NCBI RefSeq assembly: GCF_017873335.1
Contig: NZ_JAGGKB010000001.1
Span: forward strand, 124,001 to 188,000
Direction of reading: 5' to 3'
DNA length: 64,000 bases
Source of the DNA: Thermococcus stetteri
Lineage (GTDB): Archaea; Methanobacteriota_B; Thermococci; Thermococcales; Thermococcaceae
A program made the position numbers and the translations under genes. This document shows, piece after piece, positions 54,347 to 62,580 of this stretch. The notes below the pieces were generated by a model, which saw only the letters and a program-made list of their open reading frames with translations, did no database searches and had not been told where the DNA came from. The number at the start of each line of letters is the position of its first letter. The first letter of the stretch is position 1.

Positions 54347-54376
54347 GTTATGTACCTACATATGTAGGTACATAAC
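54347..54376. promoter_or_regulatory. 30-bp perfect palindrome, presumed EarA operator of the archaellum operon
   Basis: The left arm is GTTATGTACCTACAT (54347-54361) and the right arm is its exact reverse complement (54362-54376). TACATA occurs at 54357-54362 and 54369-54374 on the plus strand and twice on the minus strand (TATGTA at 54349-54354 and 54361-54366). It ends 29 bp before the flaB1 TATA box, where activator sites sit. It could also fold as a terminator hairpin, but the T run lies before it, not after. Confidence 0.8.
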
Positions 54377-54395
54377 TACTTACACTACCAACAAC

Positions 54396-54455
54396 AAAAA
54401 AGAGCTTTATATAATACCTTCGTAATGAAAAATGCAAAGAACCCCTAGGGGGTGC
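54396..54455 (+). promoter_or_regulatory. archaellin operon promoter and leader
   Basis: AAAAAAGAGC (BRE-like) then TTTATATAAT at 54406-54415. Transcription should start near 54438-54441. The short leader contains CCCCTAGGGG (about 54442-54451), a self-complementary block that overlaps the GGGGGTG binding site and might modulate translation of flaB1 (ATG 54463). Confidence 0.75.
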
Positions 54456-54462
54456 GTGGCTA

Positions 54463-55119
54463 ATGAAGGCCAGAACTAGGAAAGGTGCGGTTGGTATTGG
54501 AACCTTGATTGTGTTTATAGCCATGGTGCTGGTGGCGGCAGTAGCCGCGGCAGTGCTCATCAACACGAGCGGCTACCTCCAACAGAAGGCCTCCAGCACC
54601 GGCAGAGAGACTACCCAGGAAGTTGCCAGTGGACTGCAGGTCGAGAAAGTAGTCGGTAAGACCGACTCTAACAAAACATACATCCAGTACATGGCTATCT
54701 ACGTCAGCCCGAACGCCGGTAGCGCGGGAATAGACCTTAAGAATACCAAGGTCATACTCAGCAACGGAAGCGTCCAGGCTGTTCTGAGCTACCAGACAAG
54801 GGCATACACAAACGGAGTCGTTAGCAACATATTCAACACTTCCCTCGAGGCGTGGAATAACATCACCACAGCAAGCACCGAGTTCGGTATCATCGTCCTC
54901 CAGGACGCCGACAATTCAGTCAAGCAGAACTATCCGACCCTTAACAAGGGCGACCTCGTTGTCCTGACGGTTCAGGTTGGCAACACCGGAGTATTCGGCA
55001 AGGGTATCCCACCGAGAACCAAGATAATCGGCAAGGTCGTTCCGGAGTTCGGTGCTCCGGGCGTCATCGAGTTCACCACCCCGAGCACCTACACCAGCGA
55101 GGTTATGACGCTGCAATGA
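54463..55119 (+). CDS. flaB1: archaellin B1
   Basis: A 218-aa type IV pilin-like filament protein. The class III leader MKARTRKG is cut before AVGIG by the archaeal prepilin peptidase, exposing the hydrophobic helix [21 protein letters not shown]. The body has the archaellin core [20 protein letters not shown] and several N-glycosylation sequons (NKT, NGS, NTS, NIT). The C-terminus [15 protein letters not shown] is shared with B2. First gene after the palindrome and promoter. Confidence 0.96.
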   Translation: MKARTRKGAVGIGTLIVFIAMVLVAAVAAAVLINTSGYLQQKASSTGRETTQEVASGLQVEKVVGKTDSNKTYIQYMAIYVSPNAGSAGIDLKNTKVILSNGSVQAVLSYQTRAYTNGVVSNIFNTSLEAWNNITTASTEFGIIVLQDADNSVKQNYPTLNKGDLVVLTVQVGNTGVFGKGIPPRTKIIGKVVPEFGAPGVIEFTTPSTYTSEVMTLQ

Positions 55120-55129
55120 GGGGGTGAGG

Positions 55130-55813
55130 ATGATGTTCGCTAGGAAGAAGAGGGGTGCGGTTGGTATTGGAACCTTGATTGTGTTTATAGCCATGGTGCT
55201 GGTGGCGGCAGTAGCCGCGGCAGTGCTCATCAACACGAGCGGCTACCTCCAACAGAAGAGCCAGAGCACTGGTAGGGAGACCACCGAGGAAGTCGCGAGC
55301 GGCCTCAAGGTTCTCAACGTCTACGGTTACGCCGCCTACAACAGTGGTACCGGCACATACGACAACATAACCAGGCTCGCCATCTACATCACGCCGAACG
55401 CTGGCAGCAACGGGATTGACCTCAGCAACACCAAGATACTCCTTAGCGATGGGAGTGTTGAGGCCGCTCTCAAATATGACAGCTCCCAGTACACAAACGA
55501 GTCTGTAAGCGACATATTCAATGACACCGTGGGAAGTACACAAAACCTCACTTGGAACAGCCTTACTTCTACTACGTTCGGCATAATAGTCATCCAGGAC
55601 GCAGACCACTCAGTCAAGAAGGACTACCCGACCCTCAATAAGGGCGACATCGTTGTCCTAGCTGTTAACACAGGTAAAATATTCACTGACACCAACGGAA
55701 TTCCGCCGAGGACCAAGATAACCGGAGAGGTAATCCCTGAGTTCGGTGCTCCGGGCGTCATCGAGTTCACCACCCCAAGCACCTACACCAGCGAGGTTAT
55801 GGAGCTCCAGTGA
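55130..55813 (+). CDS. flaB2: archaellin B2
   Basis: A 227-aa archaellin; leader MMFARKKRG cut before AVGIG. It shares a 105-bp identical tract with B1 over the N-terminal helix and a near-identical 3' end, while the middle differs ([28 protein letters not shown]). ATG 55130 or 55133, with GGGGGTGAGG just upstream. Confidence 0.95.
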   Translation: MMFARKKRGAVGIGTLIVFIAMVLVAAVAAAVLINTSGYLQQKSQSTGRETTEEVASGLKVLNVYGYAAYNSGTGTYDNITRLAIYITPNAGSNGIDLSNTKILLSDGSVEAALKYDSSQYTNESVSDIFNDTVGSTQNLTWNSLTSTTFGIIVIQDADHSVKKDYPTLNKGDIVVLAVNTGKIFTDTNGIPPRTKITGEVIPEFGAPGVIEFTTPSTYTSEVMELQ

Positions 55814-55869
55814 TTTCAGCGGCTCTTCTTTCTTCTTTCGTTCTTTTAACAACACCTGGAGGTGGTGCT

Positions 55870-56532
55870 ATGCGTAGGAAGGGAGCAATAGGCATCGGCA
55901 CGCTGATCGTCTTCATTGCACTGGTACTAGTAGCTGCAGTGGCTGCTGGAGTCATCATCGGTACCGCCGGCTACCTCGAGCAGAAGGCCCAAGCAGCTGG
56001 AAGACAGACAACTCAGGAAGTCGCGAGTGGTCTGAAGGTCATTAACGTCTACGGCTATACCAACGCCACACCGCCCAGCAGTGGTACTATACAGAGGATG
56101 GCAATATTCGTCTCTCCAAATGCTGGCAGTGAGGGGATTGACCTCAGCAACGTAAAGATAGTCCTCAGTGACGGGATGAGGCTGGTGGTCTACAACTACT
56201 CAGGCAGCTTCCAGAATGCAGAGAGCGTTAAAGACCTCTTCAACACTACTGAGGTCCCAATATGGAGCAACATAACGAACAATGCAAGCTTCGCCATAGC
56301 AGTCATCAACGACATAGGCAGTGAGATGCAGAACAGCCACCCAACGCTCGAGTTCGGAGACATGGTGGCCCTGTGCATCTGGACTACCATGTTCGTTGAC
56401 GACGAAGGGAGGAGCGGCATAGGTCCCAGCACCAAGATAACTGGAAAGGTCATCCCCGAGAGAGGCGCCGCCGGTGTACTCGACTTCACGACACCGGCCA
56501 CCTTCAGTTACAACGTGATGCAGCTCCAGTGA
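55870..56532 (+). CDS. flaB3: archaellin B3
   Basis: A 220-aa archaellin; leader MRRKG cut before AIGIG. Core FVSPNAGSEGIDLSNVKIVL; C-terminus GAAGVLDFTTPATFSYNVM. ATG 55870 after GGAGGTGGTG; the longer in-frame opening to 55810 encodes the gap after B2 and is not part of it. The 56-bp gap holds a T-rich stretch (CTTCTTTCTTTCGTTCTTTT) that could attenuate transcription after B2. Confidence 0.95.
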   Translation: MRRKGAIGIGTLIVFIALVLVAAVAAGVIIGTAGYLEQKAQAAGRQTTQEVASGLKVINVYGYTNATPPSSGTIQRMAIFVSPNAGSEGIDLSNVKIVLSDGMRLVVYNYSGSFQNAESVKDLFNTTEVPIWSNITNNASFAIAVINDIGSEMQNSHPTLEFGDMVALCIWTTMFVDDEGRSGIGPSTKITGKVIPERGAAGVLDFTTPATFSYNVMQLQ

Positions 56533-56543
56533 GGTGATGTGAG

Positions 56544-57329
56544 ATGAGGAGGGGAGCAATAGGCATTGGCACGCTCATCGTCTTCATTGCAATGGTGCTT
56601 GTAGCGGCCGTGGCCGCGGGGGTACTCATAGCCACCAGTGGCTACCTCCAGCAGAAGGCCATGAGCACCGGCAGGCAGACAACCCAGGAGGTAGCGAGCG
56701 GAATAAAAGTGCTCAACGTCTATGGGTACGTGTATGGTTCAACTCCCTCCGGCAACAACATAACCAGGCTCGTGCTGTACGTCAGCCCGAATGCCGGAAG
56801 CGGGGGAATCGACCTCTCTCATGTTAAAGTAGTCCTCAGTGACGGCAAGAAGATGGCCGTCTACCGCTACTTTGATAAAACTCTAGACACAGCGCTCGGA
56901 AACAATGTAAATGCCAGCTACTTCCATTATGTTGGGGACATAAGCGATATCTTCGAATATGACACTAGCCTTCAGCCCTACGGGTCAGGAGCCGTCAACC
57001 TCCAGACACCCAACGGCAACCTCTCAACAATCTGGAGCAACATCTACTACGCCATTACCCAAGGACACGTGCTCTTTGGAGTTGCAGTCGTGCAGGATGG
57101 AGATGGAAGCCTTGGCGAGTACAACCATCCGACCCTCAACTGGGGAGACATAGCCGCTCTGCTAATTTGGACAACACCATTTGACAATGACAACGACCAC
57201 AACAATGGATTCGGTCTTCCACCGAGCACAAAAGTCACAGGAAAAGTCATCCCAGAAACGGGTGCGGGTGGTGTTATAGACTTCACAACCCCAACGACAT
57301 ACACTACAAACATTATAGAGCTCCAGTGA
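56544..57329 (+). CDS. flaB4: archaellin B4 (longest)
   Basis: A 261-aa archaellin; leader MRRG cut before AIGIG. About 40 residues longer than the others because of an insert in the variable region (about residues 108-155: [39 protein letters not shown]). This would enlarge the outer domain of the filament subunit; in other archaea such divergent last archaellins form the hook-like proximal part. GGTGATG just before ATG 56544. Confidence 0.95.
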   Translation: MRRGAIGIGTLIVFIAMVLVAAVAAGVLIATSGYLQQKAMSTGRQTTQEVASGIKVLNVYGYVYGSTPSGNNITRLVLYVSPNAGSGGIDLSHVKVVLSDGKKMAVYRYFDKTLDTALGNNVNASYFHYVGDISDIFEYDTSLQPYGSGAVNLQTPNGNLSTIWSNIYYAITQGHVLFGVAVVQDGDGSLGEYNHPTLNWGDIAALLIWTTPFDNDNDHNNGFGLPPSTKVTGKVIPETGAGGVIDFTTPTTYTTNIIELQ

Positions 57330-57342
57330 GGGGGTGGGACTA

Positions 57343-57819
57343 ATGGCGCTCAACTTCCTTTCATCTTTGTTCAAGAAGAAAAAGCAGGAACTTCCCACCC
57401 CCGAGGAAGAATCCATTGATCTGGAGGAACTCGAAGAGGCCGTCGAAAACAGAGAGGAAAACGAACAGTTGAACCAGCTCATGGAAAGGGTCAATGAGAT
57501 CGAAAATGACCTCCCAAGGATAAAGATTGGGATTGACACACTCAAGAAGCAGATACAGGAGCTGAGGGACGAGATAGACAGGCTCGACAAGACCATCAAG
57601 GACGTTATGATGCTCTACGAGGTCATAAGTCAGGAAATCAACCCGTTCAAAGAGCAGATGAGCCAGGAAAACCCACTATCCAGCGAGATTCAGGACATCA
57701 GAAAGGAGCTTGAGAACCTCAAGCTTGAGATCGCCCAGATCAAAAACGACATTAAGGTGCTCGCGGGATATGGGGTTGATCTTGACTCGATCATATACGA
57801 GGTCCTCGCGGAGGTGTGA
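57343..57819 (+). CDS. flaC: archaellum accessory protein FlaC
   Basis: A 158-aa protein: basic N-terminus (LSSLFKKKKQEL), acidic stretch, then a coiled coil (EIENDLPRIKIGIDTLKKQIQELRDEIDRLDKTIKDVMMLYEVI) and a C-terminal GVDLDSIIYEVLAEV, the FlaC/ArlC pattern. FlaCDE proteins form the cytosolic ring and link the motor to chemotaxis. ATG 57343 with GGGGGTGGG upstream. Confidence 0.9.
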   Translation: MALNFLSSLFKKKKQELPTPEEESIDLEELEEAVENREENEQLNQLMERVNEIENDLPRIKIGIDTLKKQIQELRDEIDRLDKTIKDVMMLYEVISQEINPFKEQMSQENPLSSEIQDIRKELENLKLEIAQIKNDIKVLAGYGVDLDSIIYEVLAEV

Positions 57820-57822
57820 TGC

Positions 57823-59166
57823 ATGGAGATGACAAGACTTGTCACAGAGGCCGACATCAACGCCAAGCTGTCCGAGCTGAAGGGCAAGGTCCCCAACGTC
57901 ATAATCAACGACCTCAGGGAGAAGCTGATAGCCAGGAAGGACAACCTCACCTACGAGCAGCTGGAGAAGATAGTTCAGAAGGTGCTGGAAACATATGGAA
58001 ACCAGGCGACCAAGTATGAAGAATTGAACAAAAGGGTAGACGAGCTTGGAAAGAGGCTGACCGACCTCAGCATGCAACTTAGCAGGCTCGTTGAGACCCT
58101 CGAAACCGCTAAGTTCGAAGTCCACGAGAAGAAGGCCGAAGAGGTATCTGAGAAGGTCGAAGAAGTCCACGAGAAGATTGGAAAGCTCGAGGAGATCCTT
58201 GAAGGAGAGGAAGAGAAGGAAGAGGTTCCGTCAGAGGTCGCCCAGAAGCTCGAGGAACTGCACAAAAAGATCGAAGAACTCGAGGAAAAGGTGGAGGCCA
58301 AGACTGCACTTGAGAAGCTCGAAGAGGCCCAAGAGCGGCTTGAAGAACTGCAAGAGAAGATCAAGGCCGGCGAAGAGGTCAGCGAGGAAGAGCTTGCAGA
58401 GGCTGAAAAGGTCGTTGCTGAGGCCCAAGAGGAGGTCGCCCGCGCCGAGGAGGAAGTTAGGGAAATCGAAGAAGTGCCCGCAGCAGAGGAAGAGATTACC
58501 CCCAAGGTAGTGCCATCAGAAGTGCCCCAAGAGGAGGCTCAACCAGAAATAAAAATGGAAGAAGCACCGCCGGAGGTGCAGCCAGAGGAGGTTGCACCTG
58601 CTGAGGAGGCCGCCCCCGAGATGGGAGGGGCCGGTGAAGCTCTCCCACCTGAAGAGGTCCCCGAAGAGGTTTCGGTTGAAGAGGTTCCCGTTCATGAGGT
58701 TGTTGGAGAAGAAAAGAAGGAGAAAGGTGGTGGTGAAATGACTAGCCAGCTCCAGATTCCTGAGGACATAGCAAGCCTCCTCTTTGAGGAGGAGCCAAAG
58801 AAGGCCAGACTTGAGAAGCTCCCGGAGGACATAGTCTCGACGATGATAGCACTCAAGTGGCTCGGCTTCCTGATCGACAGAGTAGGAATACAGAACCTTG
58901 AGAGAGTGCTAGAGTTCTACTATGAGATAGGCTGGATAAGCGAGGAAGTGCTCAACCAGCTTCTCAACTACGCCAGAGGGACGAGGCCACACCATAGGGA
59001 TCCCGAGTGGAAGCCCGCTGAGAAGCTGACGGTACAGGATCACCTCATAAGCCTGCTCTTCATCGAGAGACTCAGGGGACTTAAGATAAACAGGGCAGTG
59101 CTGGACAAGCTTGAAAGGGAAATCAAAATGCTCGAAAAGACCCTCGACGAGTTCTACGGAATCTGA
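57823..59166 (+). CDS. flaD: archaellum accessory protein FlaD (FlaD/E)
   Basis: A 447-aa protein in three parts: an N-terminal helical region (residues 1-100), a very acidic Glu/Lys and Pro/Glu-rich linker (about 100-300), and the conserved FlaD/E C-terminal domain (residues about 315-447: LPEDIVSTMIALKWLGFLIDRVG, VLEFYYEIGWISEEV, VQDHLISLLFIERLRGL). An internal ATG at residue 306 carries its own strong binding site. Follows flaC by 3 bp. Confidence 0.92.
   Translation: MEMTRLVTEADINAKLSELKGKVPNVIINDLREKLIARKDNLTYEQLEKIVQKVLETYGNQATKYEELNKRVDELGKRLTDLSMQLSRLVETLETAKFEVHEKKAEEVSEKVEEVHEKIGKLEEILEGEEEKEEVPSEVAQKLEELHKKIEELEEKVEAKTALEKLEEAQERLEELQEKIKAGEEVSEEELAEAEKVVAEAQEEVARAEEEVREIEEVPAAEEEITPKVVPSEVPQEEAQPEIKMEEAPPEVQPEEVAPAEEAAPEMGGAGEALPPEEVPEEVSVEEVPVHEVVGEEKKEKGGGEMTSQLQIPEDIASLLFEEEPKKARLEKLPEDIVSTMIALKWLGFLIDRVGIQNLERVLEFYYEIGWISEEVLNQLLNYARGTRPHHRDPEWKPAEKLTVQDHLISLLFIERLRGLKINRAVLDKLEREIKMLEKTLDEFYGI
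58725..59166 (+). other. internal in-frame start within flaD (short C-terminal FlaD)
   Basis: GGTGGTGGTGAA at 58726-58737 leads directly to ATG 58738, in frame with flaD. Initiation here would make a 142-aa protein consisting of only the conserved FlaD/E domain. In Methanococcus FlaD is known to be produced also as a short form from an internal start, which makes this site credible. Confidence 0.6.
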
Positions 59167-59196
59167 GACACAAAAAGCAAAAGCGGGGGGCGGCCT

Positions 59197-59736
59197 ATGG
59201 GGTTCAGCGTGTCAGCGAGTGCAGCGATCATCTTTATCTCATTTTTAATAGCCGCCAGCACTCTCTATACTGCATGGGACAACACTTACACAACCGTCCA
59301 GGCCGCCCGGGAGGAATGGTACGATCTAAAACTCTCTCAATTGAATACCAATGTTGATTTGAATTCAACGTTAGGATTAGCTACTCTCTATAGGCAAGGA
59401 ACTACGGTAGTAAGCTATGATCTCACCCTTTATATTCACAACTTTGGCTCGACACTATACGCCCCTTACTGGAGTGGGGTCTATGATGGAAAGTTTGTAA
59501 CATTATACGATATCAACGATGATAACGTTGGCTTTGCACAAGATTACACATATGTGCTACCAGGGGAGGACATTGAACTCAATATTACCAACATAACTGC
59601 GGACAGTACTCTACATAATCTAACTCTAACGTTTGAAAATGGATGCTGGTTAAGGATTAGCTGGTACTATAATACAAATGGCCAGAGTGTATACATAGAG
59701 GCCAGGGGGAAGGGTTGTCCAACGGAGGTGAGTTAA
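59197..59736 (+). CDS. flaF: archaellum stator protein FlaF
   Basis: A 179-aa protein: one N-terminal membrane helix (ASAAIIFISFLIAASTLYTAW), a short coiled neck, and an external beta-sandwich (VSYDLTLYIHNFGSTLYAP, VLPGEDIELNITNITADSTLHNLTLTFENG). FlaF binds the S-layer and anchors the motor. GC content is lower than in neighbours. Its stop overlaps the flaG start (TAATG). Confidence 0.92.
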   Translation: MGFSVSASAAIIFISFLIAASTLYTAWDNTYTTVQAAREEWYDLKLSQLNTNVDLNSTLGLATLYRQGTTVVSYDLTLYIHNFGSTLYAPYWSGVYDGKFVTLYDINDDNVGFAQDYTYVLPGEDIELNITNITADSTLHNLTLTFENGCWLRISWYYNTNGQSVYIEARGKGCPTEVS

Positions 59737-60203
59737 TGGCGGCAGGAGGTCCAGCAAGCGAGCTGATAATGTTCATCGTGGCAGTACTGGTTGCGGGAAG
59801 CGTGGCAGGAGCACTAGCCTACGTCACCACTGACATTGCTCACGGTATGAACGACAGGGGAGCCATGCTTGCCGACCAGCTCAGGACGGACTTTGCAATA
59901 ATCAACGATCCCAATAACATTCCTCAGGATAGCAATGGAAATTACATGTTTTACATCAAAAACATTGGCAAAACAAAGATACCATTCAACTCGGATGCCG
60001 TACAAGTGTTTATAGATGGGCAAATAGTAACGGATGCCACGTTTACAGATGTAAACGGTAATACAATTACAGCCCTTGATCCCTATGATGTTAGCGTGAT
60101 TCATATTAACCCCGCGAACACGCCCCTGGGAAATTCGGGGTATCACAAAATACTCATCGTGCTTGAGAACGGAAAGAAGAGGTCATTGATCTTCAAGATT
60201 TGA
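59736..60203 (+). CDS. flaG: archaellum stator protein FlaG
   Basis: A 155-aa FlaF paralogue: membrane helix SELIMFIVAVLVAGSVAGALAYVT, then the beta-sandwich (FYIKNIGKTKIPFNSDAVQVFIDGQIV, VSVIHINPANTPLG, KILIVLENGKKRSLIFKI). ATG 59736 with GGAGGTGAG upstream. Acts with FlaF. Confidence 0.92.
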   Translation: MAAGGPASELIMFIVAVLVAGSVAGALAYVTTDIAHGMNDRGAMLADQLRTDFAIINDPNNIPQDSNGNYMFYIKNIGKTKIPFNSDAVQVFIDGQIVTDATFTDVNGNTITALDPYDVSVIHINPANTPLGNSGYHKILIVLENGKKRSLIFKI

Positions 60204-60247
60204 ATTGTAACAGGACGCTAAAATAACGCCTCCCGGTGGTGGTCACG

Positions 60248-60946
60248 TTGGTCGAGGAGCTCCTCAAGATAGAACTCAAAGGCGATGAGTTGCACAGGCG
60301 CCTTGGCGGTGGAATCCCCGCCGGGACAATAATGCTAGTTGAAGGTGACAGGGGTAGTGGTAAATCTATATTCGTCCAGAGGCTCCTCTACGGCTTCCTA
60401 ATGAATGGCTACACCGCCAGTTACATCTCAAGTCAGTACACTACCGTTGAGTACATTAAGCAAATGGAATCCCTAGGCTATAACATAATCCCTTTTCTAA
60501 TCAGAAAAAAGCTGGTTTTTGTGTCCCTCTACCCTCTCCTCTCCGGTGTGAGTGAGAAGAGAAAGTTTCTGAGCAGGCTTTTCGGCGAGCCAAGGTTGTG
60601 GGAGCCTAACGTCATGATCATCGATGCGTTCTCATCCCTCCTCTCCCGAGAACAGGACCCCGATGCCGTGAGGGATTTTCTCCTCTACGTAAAGAAGATG
60701 GCCTCCCTGGACAAGGTGATCATCCTCACCGCTAACACAGAGGAGATAGATAGGGACTCTCTCTTCGTCCTCGAGGAAGCCGCAACCATGCTGATCCGCC
60801 TCAACGTTAAGGTCTTTGGTGGTGACCTGAAGAACTCCGCGACTATTGTGAAGTACAACAACGCCAAGGGAGTCTTTCAAAAGATAATTCCCTTCCGCGT
60901 CGAGCCGAAGGTCGGCCTCATAGTAGAAATAGCGGCGGTGGTGTGA
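60248..60946 (+). CDS. flaH: archaellum motor regulator FlaH (KaiC-like ATPase)
   Basis: A 232-aa RecA/KaiC-fold protein: LGGGIPAGTIMLVEGDRGSGKSIFVQRLL (Walker A GDRGSGKS), Walker B region VMIIDAFSSLL. The catalytic Glu after Walker B is absent, as usual for FlaH, which binds but hardly hydrolyses ATP. TTG 60248 suits the GGTGGTGG spacing and the family N-terminus; GTG 60236 or 60239 are alternatives. Ends 1 bp before flaI. Confidence 0.93.
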   Translation: MVEELLKIELKGDELHRRLGGGIPAGTIMLVEGDRGSGKSIFVQRLLYGFLMNGYTASYISSQYTTVEYIKQMESLGYNIIPFLIRKKLVFVSLYPLLSGVSEKRKFLSRLFGEPRLWEPNVMIIDAFSSLLSREQDPDAVRDFLLYVKKMASLDKVIILTANTEEIDRDSLFVLEEAATMLIRLNVKVFGGDLKNSATIVKYNNAKGVFQKIIPFRVEPKVGLIVEIAAVV

Positions 60947-60947
60947 T

Positions 60948-62570
60948 ATGGCGCAGACGGTTATCAGTGACACCCTCGAGGACGCAATGGCGAGGAACCC
61001 GCACCTGAGAAAGTACATCGAACAGTTTAGGAAAAAGTACGGGCGAATGCCAGAGTTTCACGCACAGCTCAGCAGGGACATGAAGGACATACCCTATCCC
61101 AACATACTCTACCCAGTTGGTGACCCAATATTCGTCCACATCTACACTGATCCCACCACCGCCGAGAAGCGCTACATTGTCGTAGAGCCGAGGATAGAGA
61201 GCGTTGAGGAGGAAGAGAAGTACAAACTCATCAAGGACAAGATACTGGAACTTGCGCCAACGAGGGAGATTCCCGAGGATCAGGAGGAGTTTGAGAGATT
61301 CCTTGATGCCCTATTTGACGAGGCCGTCCTAAGCCTAGCCAAGGGGAGGAGGTCAAAGTTCACCATAACCAAGGATGAGATGGAAAAGTTCCGCTACCTC
61401 ATAAAGAGAGACATCATTGGCATAGGCCCACTGGAGCCGCTGGCTAGGGATCCGTACATTGAGGATATCCACATCATAGGTGCCCACAACGTTTCCCTCG
61501 TCCACAAGATATTCGAGATGATGCAGACAAACATAGACTTCGGCGATGACGTCAAGCTGGCTGACTACTTCAAGAACATGGCCGAGCGCATAGGAAGGCC
61601 TGTCAGTGACCGCAATCCAATAGTCGATGGTGCCCTCCCCGACGGCTCCCGTATCAACATAATCTACTCCCCGGACATCTCCATCAAGGGTCCGAGTGCA
61701 ACCATCCGTAAATTCTCCGCAACTCCGATAAGCATCACCCAGCTCATAGCGTGGGGCACCCTGAGTGCGGAGGTTGCCGCCTACCTGTGGATAGCCCTTG
61801 AGTACGGTATGAGTGTCTTCGTCTGTGGTGAGACGGCCTCGGGTAAGACAACACTCCTGAACGCGATAATTCCCTTTATCAAGCCCGGATCAAAGATATA
61901 TTCTGCAGAGGACACCCCTGAGGTTCAGGTCCCCCACCCCGTCTGGCAGAGGCTCATAACAAGGGAGCGCGGTCCTGAGGAGAGCAGGGTCACGCTCTTC
62001 GACCTCCTGAAGGCAGCCCTGCGTTCGAGGCCGAACTACATCATCGTCGGTGAGATCCGTGGTGCCGAGGGTGCCATAGCATTCCAGGCAATGCAGACCG
62101 GCCACCCGGTTATGTCCACATTCCACGCCGGCGACATAAAGAAGATGATCCAGCGTTTCACCGGCCATCCAATCAACGTGCCGATAACATTCATTGACAA
62201 CCTGAACATAGCAGTCTTCCAGCAGGCTGTCTACCTCAAAGGGAAGTTCCTCAGGAGGACTGTCAGCGTCGTTGAGATCGAGGGCTACTACGAGGAGCTT
62301 GGCGGTGTAGCGACTAGGAACGTCTTTGAGTGGGATCCCGTCTCAGACAGGCACATATTCCGTGGATTCAACAACTCATACATTCTGGAGAGGAAGATAG
62401 CGGAAATAGCGGGTTATGAGGATCCAAAGGACATTTACAACGAGCTGTTCCTGCGGGCAAGGATACTCCAGAGAATGGTCGAGCTCGGAATAACGAACTA
62501 CTGGGACGTCTACCGCGAGATCAAGGCCTTCTACATGAAGGGCATTGAGGGTCTCAGCTTCAGGATTTGA
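60948..62570 (+). CDS. flaI: archaellum motor ATPase FlaI
   Basis: A 540-aa type II/IV secretion superfamily ATPase that drives assembly and rotation. It has Walker A CGETASGKTTLLNA, Asp box SAEDTPEVQVPH, Walker B YIIVGEIRGAEG and His box MQTGHPVMSTFHAG. The long N-terminal domain (about 230 residues) is usual in archaea. ATG 60948 after GGTGGTGTG. Confidence 0.97.
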   Translation: MAQTVISDTLEDAMARNPHLRKYIEQFRKKYGRMPEFHAQLSRDMKDIPYPNILYPVGDPIFVHIYTDPTTAEKRYIVVEPRIESVEEEEKYKLIKDKILELAPTREIPEDQEEFERFLDALFDEAVLSLAKGRRSKFTITKDEMEKFRYLIKRDIIGIGPLEPLARDPYIEDIHIIGAHNVSLVHKIFEMMQTNIDFGDDVKLADYFKNMAERIGRPVSDRNPIVDGALPDGSRINIIYSPDISIKGPSATIRKFSATPISITQLIAWGTLSAEVAAYLWIALEYGMSVFVCGETASGKTTLLNAIIPFIKPGSKIYSAEDTPEVQVPHPVWQRLITRERGPEESRVTLFDLLKAALRSRPNYIIVGEIRGAEGAIAFQAMQTGHPVMSTFHAGDIKKMIQRFTGHPINVPITFIDNLNIAVFQQAVYLKGKFLRRTVSVVEIEGYYEELGGVATRNVFEWDPVSDRHIFRGFNNSYILERKIAEIAGYEDPKDIYNELFLRARILQRMVELGITNYWDVYREIKAFYMKGIEGLSFRI

Positions 62571-62580
62571 GGTGGTGCCA

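Noticed and set aside
54347-54376. Palindrome as a transcription terminator of the methyltransferase gene
   Set aside because: The T run precedes rather than follows it, archaeal termination does not need hairpins, and the TACATA content plus promoter position fit an operator better.
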